Part shown: positions 8,470 to 17,898 of the stretch, in pieces
Layout of the letters: every line of letters begins with the position of its first letter
Numbering within the stretch: the stretch's first letter is position 1
Source: Microthrixaceae bacterium
GTDB lineage: Bacteria > Actinomycetota > Acidimicrobiia > Acidimicrobiales > Microtrichaceae
Length of the DNA stretch: 64,000 nt
NCBI GenBank assembly: GCA_023957975.1
Contig: JAMLGM010000001.1
Span: forward strand, 496,001-560,000
Reading direction: 5' to 3'
The notes under the pieces: generated by a model
Told to the model about the DNA's origin: nothing
Seen by the model: only the letters and a program-made list of their open reading frames with translations
The model's database searches: none
Position numbers and translations under genes: made by a program

Positions 8470-9660
8470 TCATGGCCGTTCGGCCCTGGCGCGGCGGCGA
8501 ACGAAGTCGGCCATGCCTGGAACGGTGAAGGCGATGGAGCCGTGTTCGGGCGAATAGACGATGCCCTTGTTGATGAGACTCGCCCGCGCGGGGCCGAGGG
8601 AGCTCAGCGACTTGCCGAGCCGGCCGGCGACGTCGCTGCTGGCCGACGATGCTCCGTCGTCGGGGGCCATCGCTTCGAGAAAGCGTCGTTCGGTCGGCGT
8701 CGCTCGCTCCCAACGGGACGCGTAGAAACCGTGATCGAGTTGCTGTTGGCCCTCTGCGATTCCAAAGGTCGCGTCGTCGAGGGAGATCGTCGACGGCCCG
8801 ATGGCCGCATCCCAGGTCGACTTGCCGAACTGCTGAATGAAATAGGGGTACCCGCCCGATTCGCTCAACGCGAATTCGCAGGCGTCATTGGCCCAAACGA
8901 CATCGGCCGCTGCAGTCGGCAAGACCAGCGCCGAACGCGCCGCCTCGTCGCCCAACCGGTCGATGGTCCGATACTCGAAAAGCCGCTCGGCGTAACTCTC
9001 GGCTTCGGCGAGCGCCTTGGGGAGGTTGGGAAGACCGCCACCGATCACGAACCAGGGCAGGTGGCGTTGCGCGGCGAGGTGGCAGGATCGGCATACCGCC
9101 GACATCTGTTCCGCTGTGAGGTCCTGCATCTCGTCGATGAACAGCGCCACCCCAATTCCCGATTCAGATGCGGCGACTCCGACGGACGTGGCCAGGTCGG
9201 CCAGGTCGATGTAGAGGTCGCCGGTGTTCGCCCGGGCGGAGGACCGGTCGAGGTCGATGTCGAACCGGAATCCGTCGAGGCCAAGCGATATCTGAAATGA
9301 GGTGATCGTTCGGAGTGCGTCTCGGACCTGTTCGTTCCGCTTGGAGAACCAGCGGCGCTGACTGCGGGCTCCGTTGATGAATTCGACGGCCAACGAACGG
9401 GCGAAACGCTCGGGGTGGGAACGATCGGCCTCGATCTGCACGGTGAACCAATTGCGCTGTTGGGTTCGTCCCGCCAGTTCGTTCAACAGCACGGTCTTGC
9501 CCACGCCGCGAAGCCCGCTGAAGACCATGCTGCGCGACATCAGCCCGCGAGTCGCGCGGTCGGCGAGTACCTCGACCGCCTCGATGTCGTCGTCTCGTCC
9601 GGTGAGGGCGAAGGGTCGAAGCCCGGCCCCAGGGTTGTACGGATTGGAACGAGGGTCCAT
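8470..9660 (-). CDS. AAA+ ATPase with C-terminal winged-helix-like region (Orc1/Cdc6-STAND-like)
   Basis: The 396-residue protein has Walker A GLRGVGKTVLLNEL (about residues 50-63), Walker B VALFIDEMQDL (about 175-185), a sensor-like stretch WFVIGGGLPNLPKAL and a C-terminal region from about residue 310 (RRFLEAMAPDDGA, SSLGPARASLINKGIVYSPEHG) that looks like a winged helix. Such proteins couple ATP binding to DNA or partner switching; no effector domain is fused. It stands alone between the lipid operon and the Gfo/Idh pair. ATG at 9660 is used; a GTG lies one codon upstream. An unusually AT-rich region with inverted repeats precedes it. The role is unknown; defence or regulatory functions are both possible. 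Confidence 0.75.
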   Translation of the reverse strand: MDPRSNPYNPGAGLRPFALTGRDDDIEAVEVLADRATRGLMSRSMVFSGLRGVGKTVLLNELAGRTQQRNWFTVQIEADRSHPERFARSLAVEFINGARSQRRWFSKRNEQVRDALRTITSFQISLGLDGFRFDIDLDRSSARANTGDLYIDLADLATSVGVAASESGIGVALFIDEMQDLTAEQMSAVCRSCHLAAQRHLPWFVIGGGLPNLPKALAEAESYAERLFEYRTIDRLGDEAARSALVLPTAAADVVWANDACEFALSESGGYPYFIQQFGKSTWDAAIGPSTISLDDATFGIAEGQQQLDHGFYASRWERATPTERRFLEAMAPDDGASSASSDVAGRLGKSLSSLGPARASLINKGIVYSPEHGSIAFTVPGMADFVRRRARAERP

Positions 9661-9670
9661 CACTCGAGGA

Positions 9671-9716
9671 TATAGCGATATCTAGGCAAGTATAGGAAAA
9701 ATGCTAGAGATGCCTA
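9671..9716. promoter_or_regulatory. AT-rich promoter region with inverted repeats upstream of the AAA ATPase gene
   Basis: In otherwise GC-rich DNA this stretch holds GATAT...ATATC (9670-9683), a spaced inverted repeat TAGGCA (9683-9688) / TGCCTA (9711-9716), and on the minus strand a TATACT hexamer that could be a -10 box. The arrangement suggests a regulated promoter for the gene starting at 9660. Confidence 0.35.
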
Positions 9717-9764
9717 CAGATCGATAGATTGGGCTGCATCACTCGTGATCGGACGCGACCGAAG

Positions 9765-10796
9765 TCACCGCGAAGAGGGCAACGGCACCGCTGATCCGGT
9801 GCGGGCCGACTCGTACCAACCCATAACCAGTTCGAGCGCTCGTCGGGCATCCGCGAGGGTCACCGGCAGGTCGGCACCGGTGGTGACGGCACGGTGAAAC
9901 GCTTCGAGCTGACCGCCGAACCCCGATGGGGTCTCGCGCATCGCGGCCCAGATCCCTTCGGCCTCGTCGGCGAGCGCGTCATCGTCCCAATCGAATCGCC
10001 ATGATCCGTCGCCGGGTTCGTAGGGAGCGGTGGAGGACTCGATGCTGACGTGCTGGAAACTGAAGCGGAGTCGCGTGATCTCGTGCACCGACCCCAAGGT
10101 CACGGCCATGGAGACGAGGCCGCCGTCTGTGGTGCGCCCGAATCCGGTCGCGGTGTCCTCGGTCTCGATGTCGTTGACGAGCGTCGCCACCTGTCCGGTC
10201 ACCGAGGTCAGCGGCCCGGCGAGGTAGCTGATCAAATCGTGCGCGTGGGTTCCATGCCCGAACACCGCGCCGCCACCCTCGCCTGACCACGTGCCCCGCC
10301 AGGCAGCGGAGTAATAGTCCGAACCGCGACACCATGAGGTCTCGGAGGTCGCGAGCCGAAGCGGGCCTCCGAGCCCGGCGTCGATGACCGCCTTGGCCTG
10401 TGAAATCCCGCGCCCGAACCGGTACTGGAAGATCGGCATGAGCCGTCCGGTCGCCGCAACCTCGGCGGCCTCGAGACGCTCGAGCGCGCCGAGGGTTGCC
10501 ACCAGCGGCTTTTCGCAGATGACGTGGCGTCCGGATTCAAGGACGGTGAGGCACTGTTGTTCGTGCAGCGCCGGGGGCGTGCACAGATCGACCACGTCGA
10601 GTTCGAAATTCAACAGGTCATCGAGCGATGGCACGGCGGGCACACCCCAGTCGGCTGCACCGCGGTCGCGGCGCTCCCGGTCCGGTTCGGCGATCGCGAC
10701 GACCTCGAAACGGTCGGGATCCAGCACATAGGCCAGCAGGTGAGCCTGGCCGATCCCAAGGCCGACCACGCCAACTCGCAAACGGTTCGGACTCAT
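9765..10796 (-). CDS. Gfo/Idh/MocA-family oxidoreductase
   Basis: The 343-residue protein has the N-terminal Rossmann motif VGVVGLGIGQAHL, the family motif CEKPLV (about residues 92-97) with the conserved lysine, and the C-terminal alpha/beta domain with GHGTHAHDLISYL. Members oxidise or reduce sugars, inositols or related cyclic alcohols with NAD(P). It sits one base downstream of a second gene of the same family, so the two are translated as a pair and may act on successive or related sugar substrates. The substrate is not identifiable. Confidence 0.9.
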   Translation of the reverse strand: MSPNRLRVGVVGLGIGQAHLLAYVLDPDRFEVVAIAEPDRERRDRGAADWGVPAVPSLDDLLNFELDVVDLCTPPALHEQQCLTVLESGRHVICEKPLVATLGALERLEAAEVAATGRLMPIFQYRFGRGISQAKAVIDAGLGGPLRLATSETSWCRGSDYYSAAWRGTWSGEGGGAVFGHGTHAHDLISYLAGPLTSVTGQVATLVNDIETEDTATGFGRTTDGGLVSMAVTLGSVHEITRLRFSFQHVSIESSTAPYEPGDGSWRFDWDDDALADEAEGIWAAMRETPSGFGGQLEAFHRAVTTGADLPVTLADARRALELVMGWYESARTGSAVPLPSSR

Positions 10797-10797
10797 C

Positions 10798-11826
10798 TCA
10801 ACCTCCGGAGGAGTACGAGCCGTCGGCGACCGCCTGTGCTCGCAGGGTCAACTCGCACGCGGACACGGCGTGTTCGTGGCTCATCAACGAATCGCTGCCG
10901 GAGGCGATGTCGGCCGAGAGCCGCGCTGCCCAGTCGACATCGGTGGCGGTGCAGTCGATGCGTCGAGCGCCGTCGCCATCGACGAGGATCAGATGCTCGG
11001 AACCGTCGATCCCGGTGACGTCGATGTTCGACCGAACCTCGATGGTGCCCGCCGCACCCACGAGGTTGAGCCGAACATCGCCCCAGGTGCCGAGACCGCT
11101 CGGTGAGAGCCAGTCGACGTGATGATCGCTCAGCACCACCCGGCCACTCGACGTGGTGTGTCGAAGCGACATCCGTCCGATGTCTTGAAACTGCGGGCAG
11201 GTGGGCGACGCGGCGTTGCGGACGGTGGCGCTGGCAACCTCGGTGATTCCGGGGCCGGCGAGTGCGAGGAGTTGATCGCCTTGATGGGCGGCAAGATCCA
11301 CCAGAATCCCGCCGGAGAGCATCGGGTTGAAGAACCAGTCGGGCCGACTCGTGGGTTGCAGCGAATGAGGCGCCCATCCACTGATCGAGACCAGGTCTCC
11401 GATGGCTCCCGCGCCGACCAACTCGACGGCCTTGGTGATCGCCCGGTTGCTCAGGCGTTCGGAGAAGAACACCCACCATCTCCGCCCGGTCGACCGTGCC
11501 GTGCGATCGATGAGCGCCAGGTCGTCGGCCGAGGTCACCGCCGGTTTGGCGACGAGCACGTGACGACCGGCCTGCATCGCGGCGACGGCGGTGGCGGCCC
11601 GCGTCGACGGCACGCCGGCGAGGACGACGAGGTCGAGGCTGTCGTCGCCGATGATGTCGGCGGGGGTTCGCGGCTCTGAGTTACCGCGCCAGTTTCGGTA
11701 CAGCTCCTCGAGCGATCCCTGGCCAACGTGGCACACCGTCTCGAAGCCTGTGGCGGCGAGCTGGTCGACCATCTCGAAGAGATGGAGATGCTCGATACCG
11801 ATCACGCCCAGTCGCAGCGAGGCCAT
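10798..11826 (-). CDS. Gfo/Idh/MocA-family oxidoreductase (second copy of the pair)
   Basis: From the ATG at 11826 the product begins MASLRLGVIGIEHLHLFEMV, which places the Rossmann glycine region at the N-terminus as in the family; an upstream in-frame GTG at 11916 would add 30 residues without family similarity. VAKPAVTS occupies the position of the usual EKP motif, with the lysine kept. The C-terminal domain has SGGILVDLAAHQGDQLL. It is probably NAD(P)-dependent and acts with its downstream neighbour. The weaker EKP motif hints at a specialised or non-standard member. Confidence 0.85.
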   Translation of the reverse strand: MASLRLGVIGIEHLHLFEMVDQLAATGFETVCHVGQGSLEELYRNWRGNSEPRTPADIIGDDSLDLVVLAGVPSTRAATAVAAMQAGRHVLVAKPAVTSADDLALIDRTARSTGRRWWVFFSERLSNRAITKAVELVGAGAIGDLVSISGWAPHSLQPTSRPDWFFNPMLSGGILVDLAAHQGDQLLALAGPGITEVASATVRNAASPTCPQFQDIGRMSLRHTTSSGRVVLSDHHVDWLSPSGLGTWGDVRLNLVGAAGTIEVRSNIDVTGIDGSEHLILVDGDGARRIDCTATDVDWAARLSADIASGSDSLMSHEHAVSACELTLRAQAVADGSYSSGG

Positions 11827-12071
11827 GGCGCTATCCGGTAGCCCGGGTCGACGCTGAGTGCCGTTCGACGCCCGCGCCCCCGCCGGGAGGATCCGTTGGC
11901 TGGTGCCCTCGACCATGCGCAGAGTGTAGGGGGTGCCGGCATGACTCGATCGCTGCGCCGGTGAGGCCGTGAGTTCTCCGGCGCCGAATCACCACAGGTC
12001 GCGCCTGCCGACAGTCGGGGGCGTGGTCCCGAGCCGAGGCGCGCACGGGGCGAGTTCGGTAGGTTGCTGCG

Positions 12072-14276
12072 ATGCGCCGACGCACGTTTCTCGCCTCCGG
12101 CTTCGCGGCCGTCGCCGCGCCCTCGCTGATGGCCTGCTCGACCTCGGATCCCACAGAACCGCCCGGATCGGGCGCCTCGACGACCGGCTCCGCGGCGACC
12201 ACCGGAAGCGGCACCGGGCCGGGCGGGTTCGCGGCGCGGGCGGCCCGCTACTTGAGCGTTGCGGCGCAGCACGAGCCCGCATCCGACGCCAGTCGAGCCC
12301 GGGTATGGCGTGCGACGGCTCAGGCGGTGCTTGGACAAACGCCGGAACTGTCGGTGGCCGACCTGGAGACGATCACCGAGCGGTTCGCTCGGTTCGAGGA
12401 CACCACCGACTTCGACATGGTGGCGCTCATCAACCTCTGGTATCGCAGCGACTTCGGCGCCATGGTCCCGGAGGAGACCGCCGCGCACCTGCGTCGGCTG
12501 ATCCTCGAGTTCAAGTACTGGTACGCCGAACCCCAACCCGAGGGGATCACCGACGAGCGCTGGTACTGGTCGGAGAACCATCAGATCCTGTTCCACGTCA
12601 TCGAGTACCTCGCCGGGCAGGCGTTTCCCGACGAGACCTTCACCAACGACGGTCGCTCCGGGTCCGATCACATGGACCACGCCAGGCCACTCATCGAACG
12701 GTGGGTCGAGCAACGAACCCGGTGGGGATTCTCCGAGTGGTATTCGGCGGTGTACTACCAGGAGGACCTCGAAGCGGCGATCACCCTGGCCGAGTTCTCC
12801 GACGACGAGGACCTGGCGACGCTGGGTGCGATCGCCGCCGACCTGGTGCTCTACGACATTGCGGGACACTCCGTCGGAAGCTTCGTCGCCGCGACCCAGG
12901 GCCGCACCTACAAGAAGGACAAGATGTCGGGCCCCGACACCGACACCTGGGACCTCGCGACCCTGGTATTCGGCACCGAGGTCGCCTACGGCTCGGCAAC
13001 CGGCAGCGTGTATCTGGCGAGCGCGGCGAAGTACCGCCCGCCAGCGGTCCTCGGAGCGATTCACGACGCAGCGTCCGGTGCGGCCACGGAGCCGACGGTC
13101 GAGCGGGCACGCCACAGCCTCGCCCTCGACCCGCTCGCCGAGGTGAGCGACAGCCCCGAGGCTCCGATGGGGCTGGCCTTCGACGACCACGACAACCTGA
13201 TGACCTACTGGGCCATGGCGGCGATGACCCCGTGGCAGACCGTCATCGAATCGACCGACGAGATGACCGCCTACAACCTGTGGGACTCCAAGTTGTTTGC
13301 CCCGTTCGCACCGTTTCGCCCGATCGTGGAAGCCGCCGATGCCGACACGGTGAGGGGCCTGGCCCGATCGCTGGCACCGCAGCTCAACATCGGCCTGTTG
13401 TCGGAGGCGAACACCTACACGTGGCGTTCGGGTGGCACGGCGCAGCGGGCGATGCTGTCGACGGTGCAGGACTATCGCAAGGGGCAGGCGAGCCAACAAC
13501 ACCACATCTGGCAGGCGACCCTTTCGTCGGAGGCGATCGTGTTCACGACCCACCCGCGGGTGCCGACCGAGGCAGGTGTGCCGTGGCGCTCGAACAGCGA
13601 CGATTGGACCGGCGGTGCGTCGATGCCGCGCAGCGCCCAGCACGAGAACCTGAACGTATCGATCTACGCGCCGCTGTACGCATCTGGTGACAACCTTCAG
13701 GGTTCCTACGTGGAGTCGACCCATGCGTACTTTCCACAGGAGCGTTTCGACGAGGTCACCACGGTCGGCAACTGGGTTCTCGGTCGCGTCGGTGACAACT
13801 ACGTGGCGCTGTATTCGTGGCGTCCGCTGAGGTGGGTGAGCTATGACCCCGCCGAGTACGACACCGACAAGATGACCGAGCCGTTCGAGTTGGTGGCCGA
13901 CGGTGGGCCGAACAACGTGTGGATCACCGAGCTGGGCTCGGCCGGTGAATACGCCACGTTCGAAGCGTTCGTTGCGGCGATCACCGCAAACGAGCCGGTG
14001 GTGACCCCGCTCGGCGATGCCGCGGTGTTTTCCACCGGGTTCGATGTTGAGTGGGTATCGCCGTCGCAGGGACTCGTCGAGTTCGGGTGGGAACGTCCGT
14101 TCACCGTCGGCACACCAGACGCCGCTACGACGGTGGAGCTATCGGAGTACCCGCGCATCGACGCCCCCTGGGCGCAGGTTGCGTTCGACTCGACCGCCTA
14201 CGACATCGAGGCGGGCGGCGAGACCCTGCATCTCGACGTCGTCGCGCGGACCCGTCGATCCAGCGGCGATCTGTAA
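12072..14276 (+). CDS. Tat-exported lipoprotein, large helical-toroid-like hypothetical protein
   Basis: The 734-residue product starts MRRRTFLASG, a twin-arginine motif, and has a lipobox ending LMAC at residue 23, so it is predicted to be a Tat-dependent lipoprotein on the outer face of the membrane. A Ser/Thr/Gly-rich linker follows. The body is rich in Trp and Tyr, with WYWSENHQILFH (about residues 165-176) and NLMTYWAMAAMTPWQ, and ends in a beta-rich region. The helical half followed by a beta half recalls alpha/alpha-toroid polysaccharide lyases and glycoside hydrolases, but I see no diagnostic catalytic motif, so enzyme activity is only a suggestion. Confidence 0.7.
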   Translation: MRRRTFLASGFAAVAAPSLMACSTSDPTEPPGSGASTTGSAATTGSGTGPGGFAARAARYLSVAAQHEPASDASRARVWRATAQAVLGQTPELSVADLETITERFARFEDTTDFDMVALINLWYRSDFGAMVPEETAAHLRRLILEFKYWYAEPQPEGITDERWYWSENHQILFHVIEYLAGQAFPDETFTNDGRSGSDHMDHARPLIERWVEQRTRWGFSEWYSAVYYQEDLEAAITLAEFSDDEDLATLGAIAADLVLYDIAGHSVGSFVAATQGRTYKKDKMSGPDTDTWDLATLVFGTEVAYGSATGSVYLASAAKYRPPAVLGAIHDAASGAATEPTVERARHSLALDPLAEVSDSPEAPMGLAFDDHDNLMTYWAMAAMTPWQTVIESTDEMTAYNLWDSKLFAPFAPFRPIVEAADADTVRGLARSLAPQLNIGLLSEANTYTWRSGGTAQRAMLSTVQDYRKGQASQQHHIWQATLSSEAIVFTTHPRVPTEAGVPWRSNSDDWTGGASMPRSAQHENLNVSIYAPLYASGDNLQGSYVESTHAYFPQERFDEVTTVGNWVLGRVGDNYVALYSWRPLRWVSYDPAEYDTDKMTEPFELVADGGPNNVWITELGSAGEYATFEAFVAAITANEPVVTPLGDAAVFSTGFDVEWVSPSQGLVEFGWERPFTVGTPDAATTVELSEYPRIDAPWAQVAFDSTAYDIEAGGETLHLDVVARTRRSSGDL

Positions 14277-14316
14277 TCGCCCCAGCATCGCCGCGAGGTT
14301 GCCGTTTGACCAACAG

Positions 14317-14364
14317 GACTGGGCGCGCCGGCGGGTCGGATGTGACCCGCTGGCGCGCCCAGTC
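14317..14364. terminator. Bidirectional terminator-like hairpin between convergent genes
   Basis: GACTGGGCGCGCC and CGGGTC form the left arm and GACCCG and GGCGCGCCCAGTC the right arm, separated by a six-base loop and one symmetric two-base internal mismatch. The 48-bp hairpin lies between the ends of the genes at 14276 and 14382, the expected place for a shared terminator. There is no long T run, so termination is inferred from position and stem strength. Confidence 0.7.
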
Positions 14365-14381
14365 CATGCCGGCGTCCGTGT

Positions 14382-17090
14382 TCAGGGTCGACCGAGCGGG
14401 CCGCAGAGGTCGACGATCGCGTCGGCGGTGAGCGCGCCGATGGCCGTTGGGCTGAGCGCGGCCTGCCGGGCGGACATCGCTCGTCGTGAGGCGTTGAGCG
14501 TCGCGGCGTCGAGGCCGTCGATCGCCGCCCGCCACGACCCGACGCTTTGGCCGGCACGGATCGCCGCATCGCCGAGGTACTCGTGCAGATACGGCCAGTC
14601 CGATACGAGTGCCGGTGTGGCCAGGCCGACGAGGTCGGAGGCCGTGCCGGTGCCGAGCATCGAATGTTCGATGAACGGCAGCGCGATCACATCGCAGGCG
14701 GCGATACGAAGGTCGTAGGTCTGCCGATCGACATTGTCGTACCGGTGCCCGACGATGCGGGGATCGCTCGACAGCTCATCGAGGAACGAATGCGACCAGA
14801 TCACCAACTCCACGTCGTCCCGCGTGCACCCTTCCACCGCCTCGATCACGACGTCCAGGTGCTTTTGGCGCCGCGGAGCGCCGATCACGCCGATTCGCAA
14901 CGCCGGGGTCGTGTCGAGTCCGACCCGTTTCGCTGCCTCATCGCGGTCGATCGAGTGGAGCGACGGGTCGGCGAGTTCGCCGAAATGAGGATGAGGGATG
15001 ACGACGTGGCGGCACGGCGCGGCGAATTCATAGCGCGAGGTCGCGAGGTCGCGCCCCCACTCCGAATGGTGGATCGCGAGATCACAGGCCTGGGCCCACA
15101 CCTGGTAGATCGGTTCATAGAGGCCGGGGTTGTCGAGATGCGGGGTCAGGTTGTGCTGGGTCCATGCGACCTTGACGCCTTCGTATCGAATCGCTTCGGC
15201 AATTCGCCGGTGTTGTTCGCCGGTGAGCTCCAACCCGAACGCCCACTCGGGCCAGTGCAGATGGAAGATGTCGCCGAGTGAGGTGCGCTCGATGCGGTCC
15301 TCCCAGTTCCACCCGCGCGTCCGAAGCCGGCCGGTGCCGGGGGTGTCGATCGATCCGTAGACCGCCCGGATGTAGTGGTGGTCGAGGTCGGTCGTTGTGA
15401 CGACCGGAACCGGCCGGACGCTCCAGCGCAGCTCGATCGATTCGGCCGGCTCCACCATCAACTCCGCGACCTCGGTGGCCGGTCCCCACGGCGACGCCCA
15501 TTCGTGCATCCCGTCGACCTCGACGTGTTCGATCCGTACCGCCGTCGACGATTCCTCGACGGCGATGCTGAGCGGTCGATCGAAGGACGGAACGAGAACC
15601 GAGACCGCCTCGGGGGTCTCGTCGAATCGAAGCGACTCGGTGAGCTCCAGCGCGCCGTCGACGACCCGATAGGTCGCGTGGCGTGTTGCCGAGATCGGCG
15701 GGCACGGCCGCGGGTCGTCGATGCCGTGCAACGCGCCGAAACCCTCGTGGCACACCGACACCGATCCTTGGCGCCACTCGATCGACGTCGGTGTGCCCGT
15801 CGGGGCGAGGCGCCGCTGGGGGTTGAGCCCGTCACCGCTGCGATGGACCAGGGGGACGAACGTGGCCAGGGCTGAATCGACCGGCGAACCGAACAAGCCG
15901 GGACGCCGAGGGCTTGGGGCGTAATCGCTCGACGGGCCGGAGACGAAGGGAACGACGAACTCGAGGGCGTCGTCCCGGTAGGCCCACACCGCCGCGTGCT
16001 GGTCGAGGCGGACGAGTTGGTCGCGGGGTTCCAGGTCCCGTGAAGTGGCACCGTCGATGTTGAATGATCCGGTCGGTTCGTCGAGGGCGTCGTCGACGCG
16101 AGCCCACCGTGCGGCGGCCTCGGCGAGTTTGCCGAGGACGTCGAAGGTCATCTGCAGGCGACGGTGCGGACCGCGGTAGCCCTCGGTCGCGCCGAACCGA
16201 TGGGCGGTGATGACCCCGTCTCGGTCAAACCAGCGTTCGGGGAAGCCGTCGGCGGCGATCGCTGCCAGTCGGAGATACCAGTCGCGTTGGGTCGCGCTCC
16301 CCGCGATGGCGAGGCGTTGCCCGTCTGCGGTGACCAGCGCCGCGAGTTCGATGCTGAGGGCTTGGGAGAGTGCCCCGGTTGAACGCCCCCACCCGAACGC
16401 GCTCGCGTCGCTCGCAGCGACGGCCTCCACGAGCGCGAGCGCCTCGATCATGCCGTCGCGCCAGACATGGCCGAGTCGGTCGGCAAAGGGTTCGCAGAAC
16501 AGGTAGAGGTCTGCGGTGTAGATGTCGTATCTGCCATCGCCGTCGTGGGAATCGTCGAGGAAACCGCGCGGATTCTCGCCCAGCAGGGTCCGCACTCCCG
16601 CCAACAGCGCCGCGAGGCCGGCGTCATCGTCGAGCAGACCCAGGCGCTCACGAGCGATCTCGCATCGGCTGAGAACGGCCAGGTAGTTGCGCGGCAACGC
16701 ATCGAGGAGCGCAAGAACCTCGGTGCTGTCGCAGGCCAGACGGAGGTTGTCGAGCGTGGCGGCGTCGAAGCCGTCGAGCGCTTCGTTGTGGTCGAACCCG
16801 CCGAAGCGGCCGATCGTCTCGGCAACCCGATAGCTGAAGAACGTGTGGGTGGCGGCCCCATCGACCTGCGCCAGCACCGCGCGGATTGCATCGATGACGG
16901 CGGTGCCGGCGACTTCGGCCACCCCGGCCTCGTGGAGCCAGCCGAGGGTGAACGCCAGGTCGGCCACCGCGTCGGCCCCGACGATGTGGCCCGCGAACAA
17001 TCGGGGAAGTTGCCAGTTCGGCGCGTGGCGTTCGACGAACGCCTCGAGGGTGTTCACCACGGTGCCTTGAAGCCCAAGAACGTCTCGCAC
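14382..17090 (-). CDS. Large fusion: N-terminal helical-toroid-like domain plus C-terminal GT-B glycosyltransferase-like domain
   Basis: The 902-residue protein has two parts. Residues 1 to about 400 are helical and repetitive in style, with RDWYLRLAAIAADGFPERWF and ATEGYRGPHRRLQMTFDVLG, like alpha/alpha-toroid DUF2264-type proteins; a beta-rich region follows to about 560. From about residue 590 the sequence resembles a GT-B glycosyltransferase: FHLHWPEWAFG, KVAWTQHNLTPH, RIGVIGAPRRQKHLDVVIEA, and late SMLGTGTASDLVGLATPALV, where family 4 enzymes usually have the EGFG-type donor-binding loop. A soluble protein is likely. No close known architecture comes to mind; the start is GTG. The function is probably glycan modification, without further detail. 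Confidence 0.7.
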   Translation of the reverse strand: MRDVLGLQGTVVNTLEAFVERHAPNWQLPRLFAGHIVGADAVADLAFTLGWLHEAGVAEVAGTAVIDAIRAVLAQVDGAATHTFFSYRVAETIGRFGGFDHNEALDGFDAATLDNLRLACDSTEVLALLDALPRNYLAVLSRCEIARERLGLLDDDAGLAALLAGVRTLLGENPRGFLDDSHDGDGRYDIYTADLYLFCEPFADRLGHVWRDGMIEALALVEAVAASDASAFGWGRSTGALSQALSIELAALVTADGQRLAIAGSATQRDWYLRLAAIAADGFPERWFDRDGVITAHRFGATEGYRGPHRRLQMTFDVLGKLAEAAARWARVDDALDEPTGSFNIDGATSRDLEPRDQLVRLDQHAAVWAYRDDALEFVVPFVSGPSSDYAPSPRRPGLFGSPVDSALATFVPLVHRSGDGLNPQRRLAPTGTPTSIEWRQGSVSVCHEGFGALHGIDDPRPCPPISATRHATYRVVDGALELTESLRFDETPEAVSVLVPSFDRPLSIAVEESSTAVRIEHVEVDGMHEWASPWGPATEVAELMVEPAESIELRWSVRPVPVVTTTDLDHHYIRAVYGSIDTPGTGRLRTRGWNWEDRIERTSLGDIFHLHWPEWAFGLELTGEQHRRIAEAIRYEGVKVAWTQHNLTPHLDNPGLYEPIYQVWAQACDLAIHHSEWGRDLATSRYEFAAPCRHVVIPHPHFGELADPSLHSIDRDEAAKRVGLDTTPALRIGVIGAPRRQKHLDVVIEAVEGCTRDDVELVIWSHSFLDELSSDPRIVGHRYDNVDRQTYDLRIAACDVIALPFIEHSMLGTGTASDLVGLATPALVSDWPYLHEYLGDAAIRAGQSVGSWRAAIDGLDAATLNASRRAMSARQAALSPTAIGALTADAIVDLCGPLGRP

Positions 17091-17121
17091 GGACGGTTGC
17101 CTTCCTCGGTAGGGTGATCGA

Positions 17122-17898
17122 ATGGCCGGTCCCCGTGTCTACATCCACGAGTTCATCGACATCATCGGTCACGGTCGGGCGAAGTACATGTACCACATGA
17201 CCGCCAACTGGGTGCCGGTCGGCATCGCCGAACGAAACCAGCGCTGCTTCGGCGTGTGGGGCGTCGTCGGGTCGACCGGCACCTGGCCCCAGGTGGTCAA
17301 CCTGTGGGAGTACGACGACTGGGCGGCGCTCGGCCACAACTTCGAGGTGGAACAACGGGGCCTTGGGCTGCAGGATCCGTCGCTGGAACGGTGGTGGCGG
17401 GCGGCGGCCGAGTTCCGTTCCGGAGGGGTCGATCGGATTCTCGTCGCGGCGCCGTGGTCGCCGTCGGTCGCCGACCACGAACGGAGCTTCACGGCTCCGC
17501 CGGCCGGCTACGTCCACGAACACTTTCGCGTGAAGCCCGGCCATGACCTGACGCTGCTCGATGCGATACGCGACGCCGGTATCGATGCGTACGAGACGGC
17601 GGGGCTACGCCTGGTCGGAGCGTTTCGGCGAGCGATGGCCGGCGACGATGAAGTCATCGCCATCTGGGCCTTCGCGAACTGGCAGGTGTGGGCCGACTTC
17701 GAAGCAGCGCTGGATCCACTGTCGACGCGGTCCGGCGACATCGACTGCGAGTCTCCGTGCGGCCTCCTGCACGCCTGGTTCGGGTCGATTGCGGGTATCG
17801 TTCGGGGTCGCGAGCGGATTCTCCTTGCAGACGCACCGCTGTCACCGTTGAGAATCGGTCGCCAGCCTGATGAATCGGATCGGACCACTGATGCCTGA
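17122..17898 (+). CDS. NIPSNAP-like protein with two alpha-beta-barrel modules
   Basis: The 258-residue protein contains two similar halves. In each, a beta strand is followed by a helix and a Trp-rich strand: RVYIHEFIDI...VVNLWEYDDWAALG in the first (residues 5-75) and GYVHEHFRVK...VIAIWAFANWQVWADFE in the second (130-195). That pattern fits tandem dimeric alpha-beta-barrel domains of the NIPSNAP group, whose biochemical role is mostly unknown. Its end overlaps the start of the hemolysin III-like gene by 29 bp, so the two are translationally linked. It is divergent from the large fusion gene with only 31 bp between them, implying overlapping promoters. Confidence 0.65.
   Translation: MAGPRVYIHEFIDIIGHGRAKYMYHMTANWVPVGIAERNQRCFGVWGVVGSTGTWPQVVNLWEYDDWAALGHNFEVEQRGLGLQDPSLERWWRAAAEFRSGGVDRILVAAPWSPSVADHERSFTAPPAGYVHEHFRVKPGHDLTLLDAIRDAGIDAYETAGLRLVGAFRRAMAGDDEVIAIWAFANWQVWADFEAALDPLSTRSGDIDCESPCGLLHAWFGSIAGIVRGRERILLADAPLSPLRIGRQPDESDRTTDA

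Noticed and set aside
11802..13724. 640-residue minus-strand frame and a 573-residue plus-strand frame at 11969
   Set aside because: Both are Arg-rich shadows of the Tat lipoprotein gene and the oxidoreductase gene.
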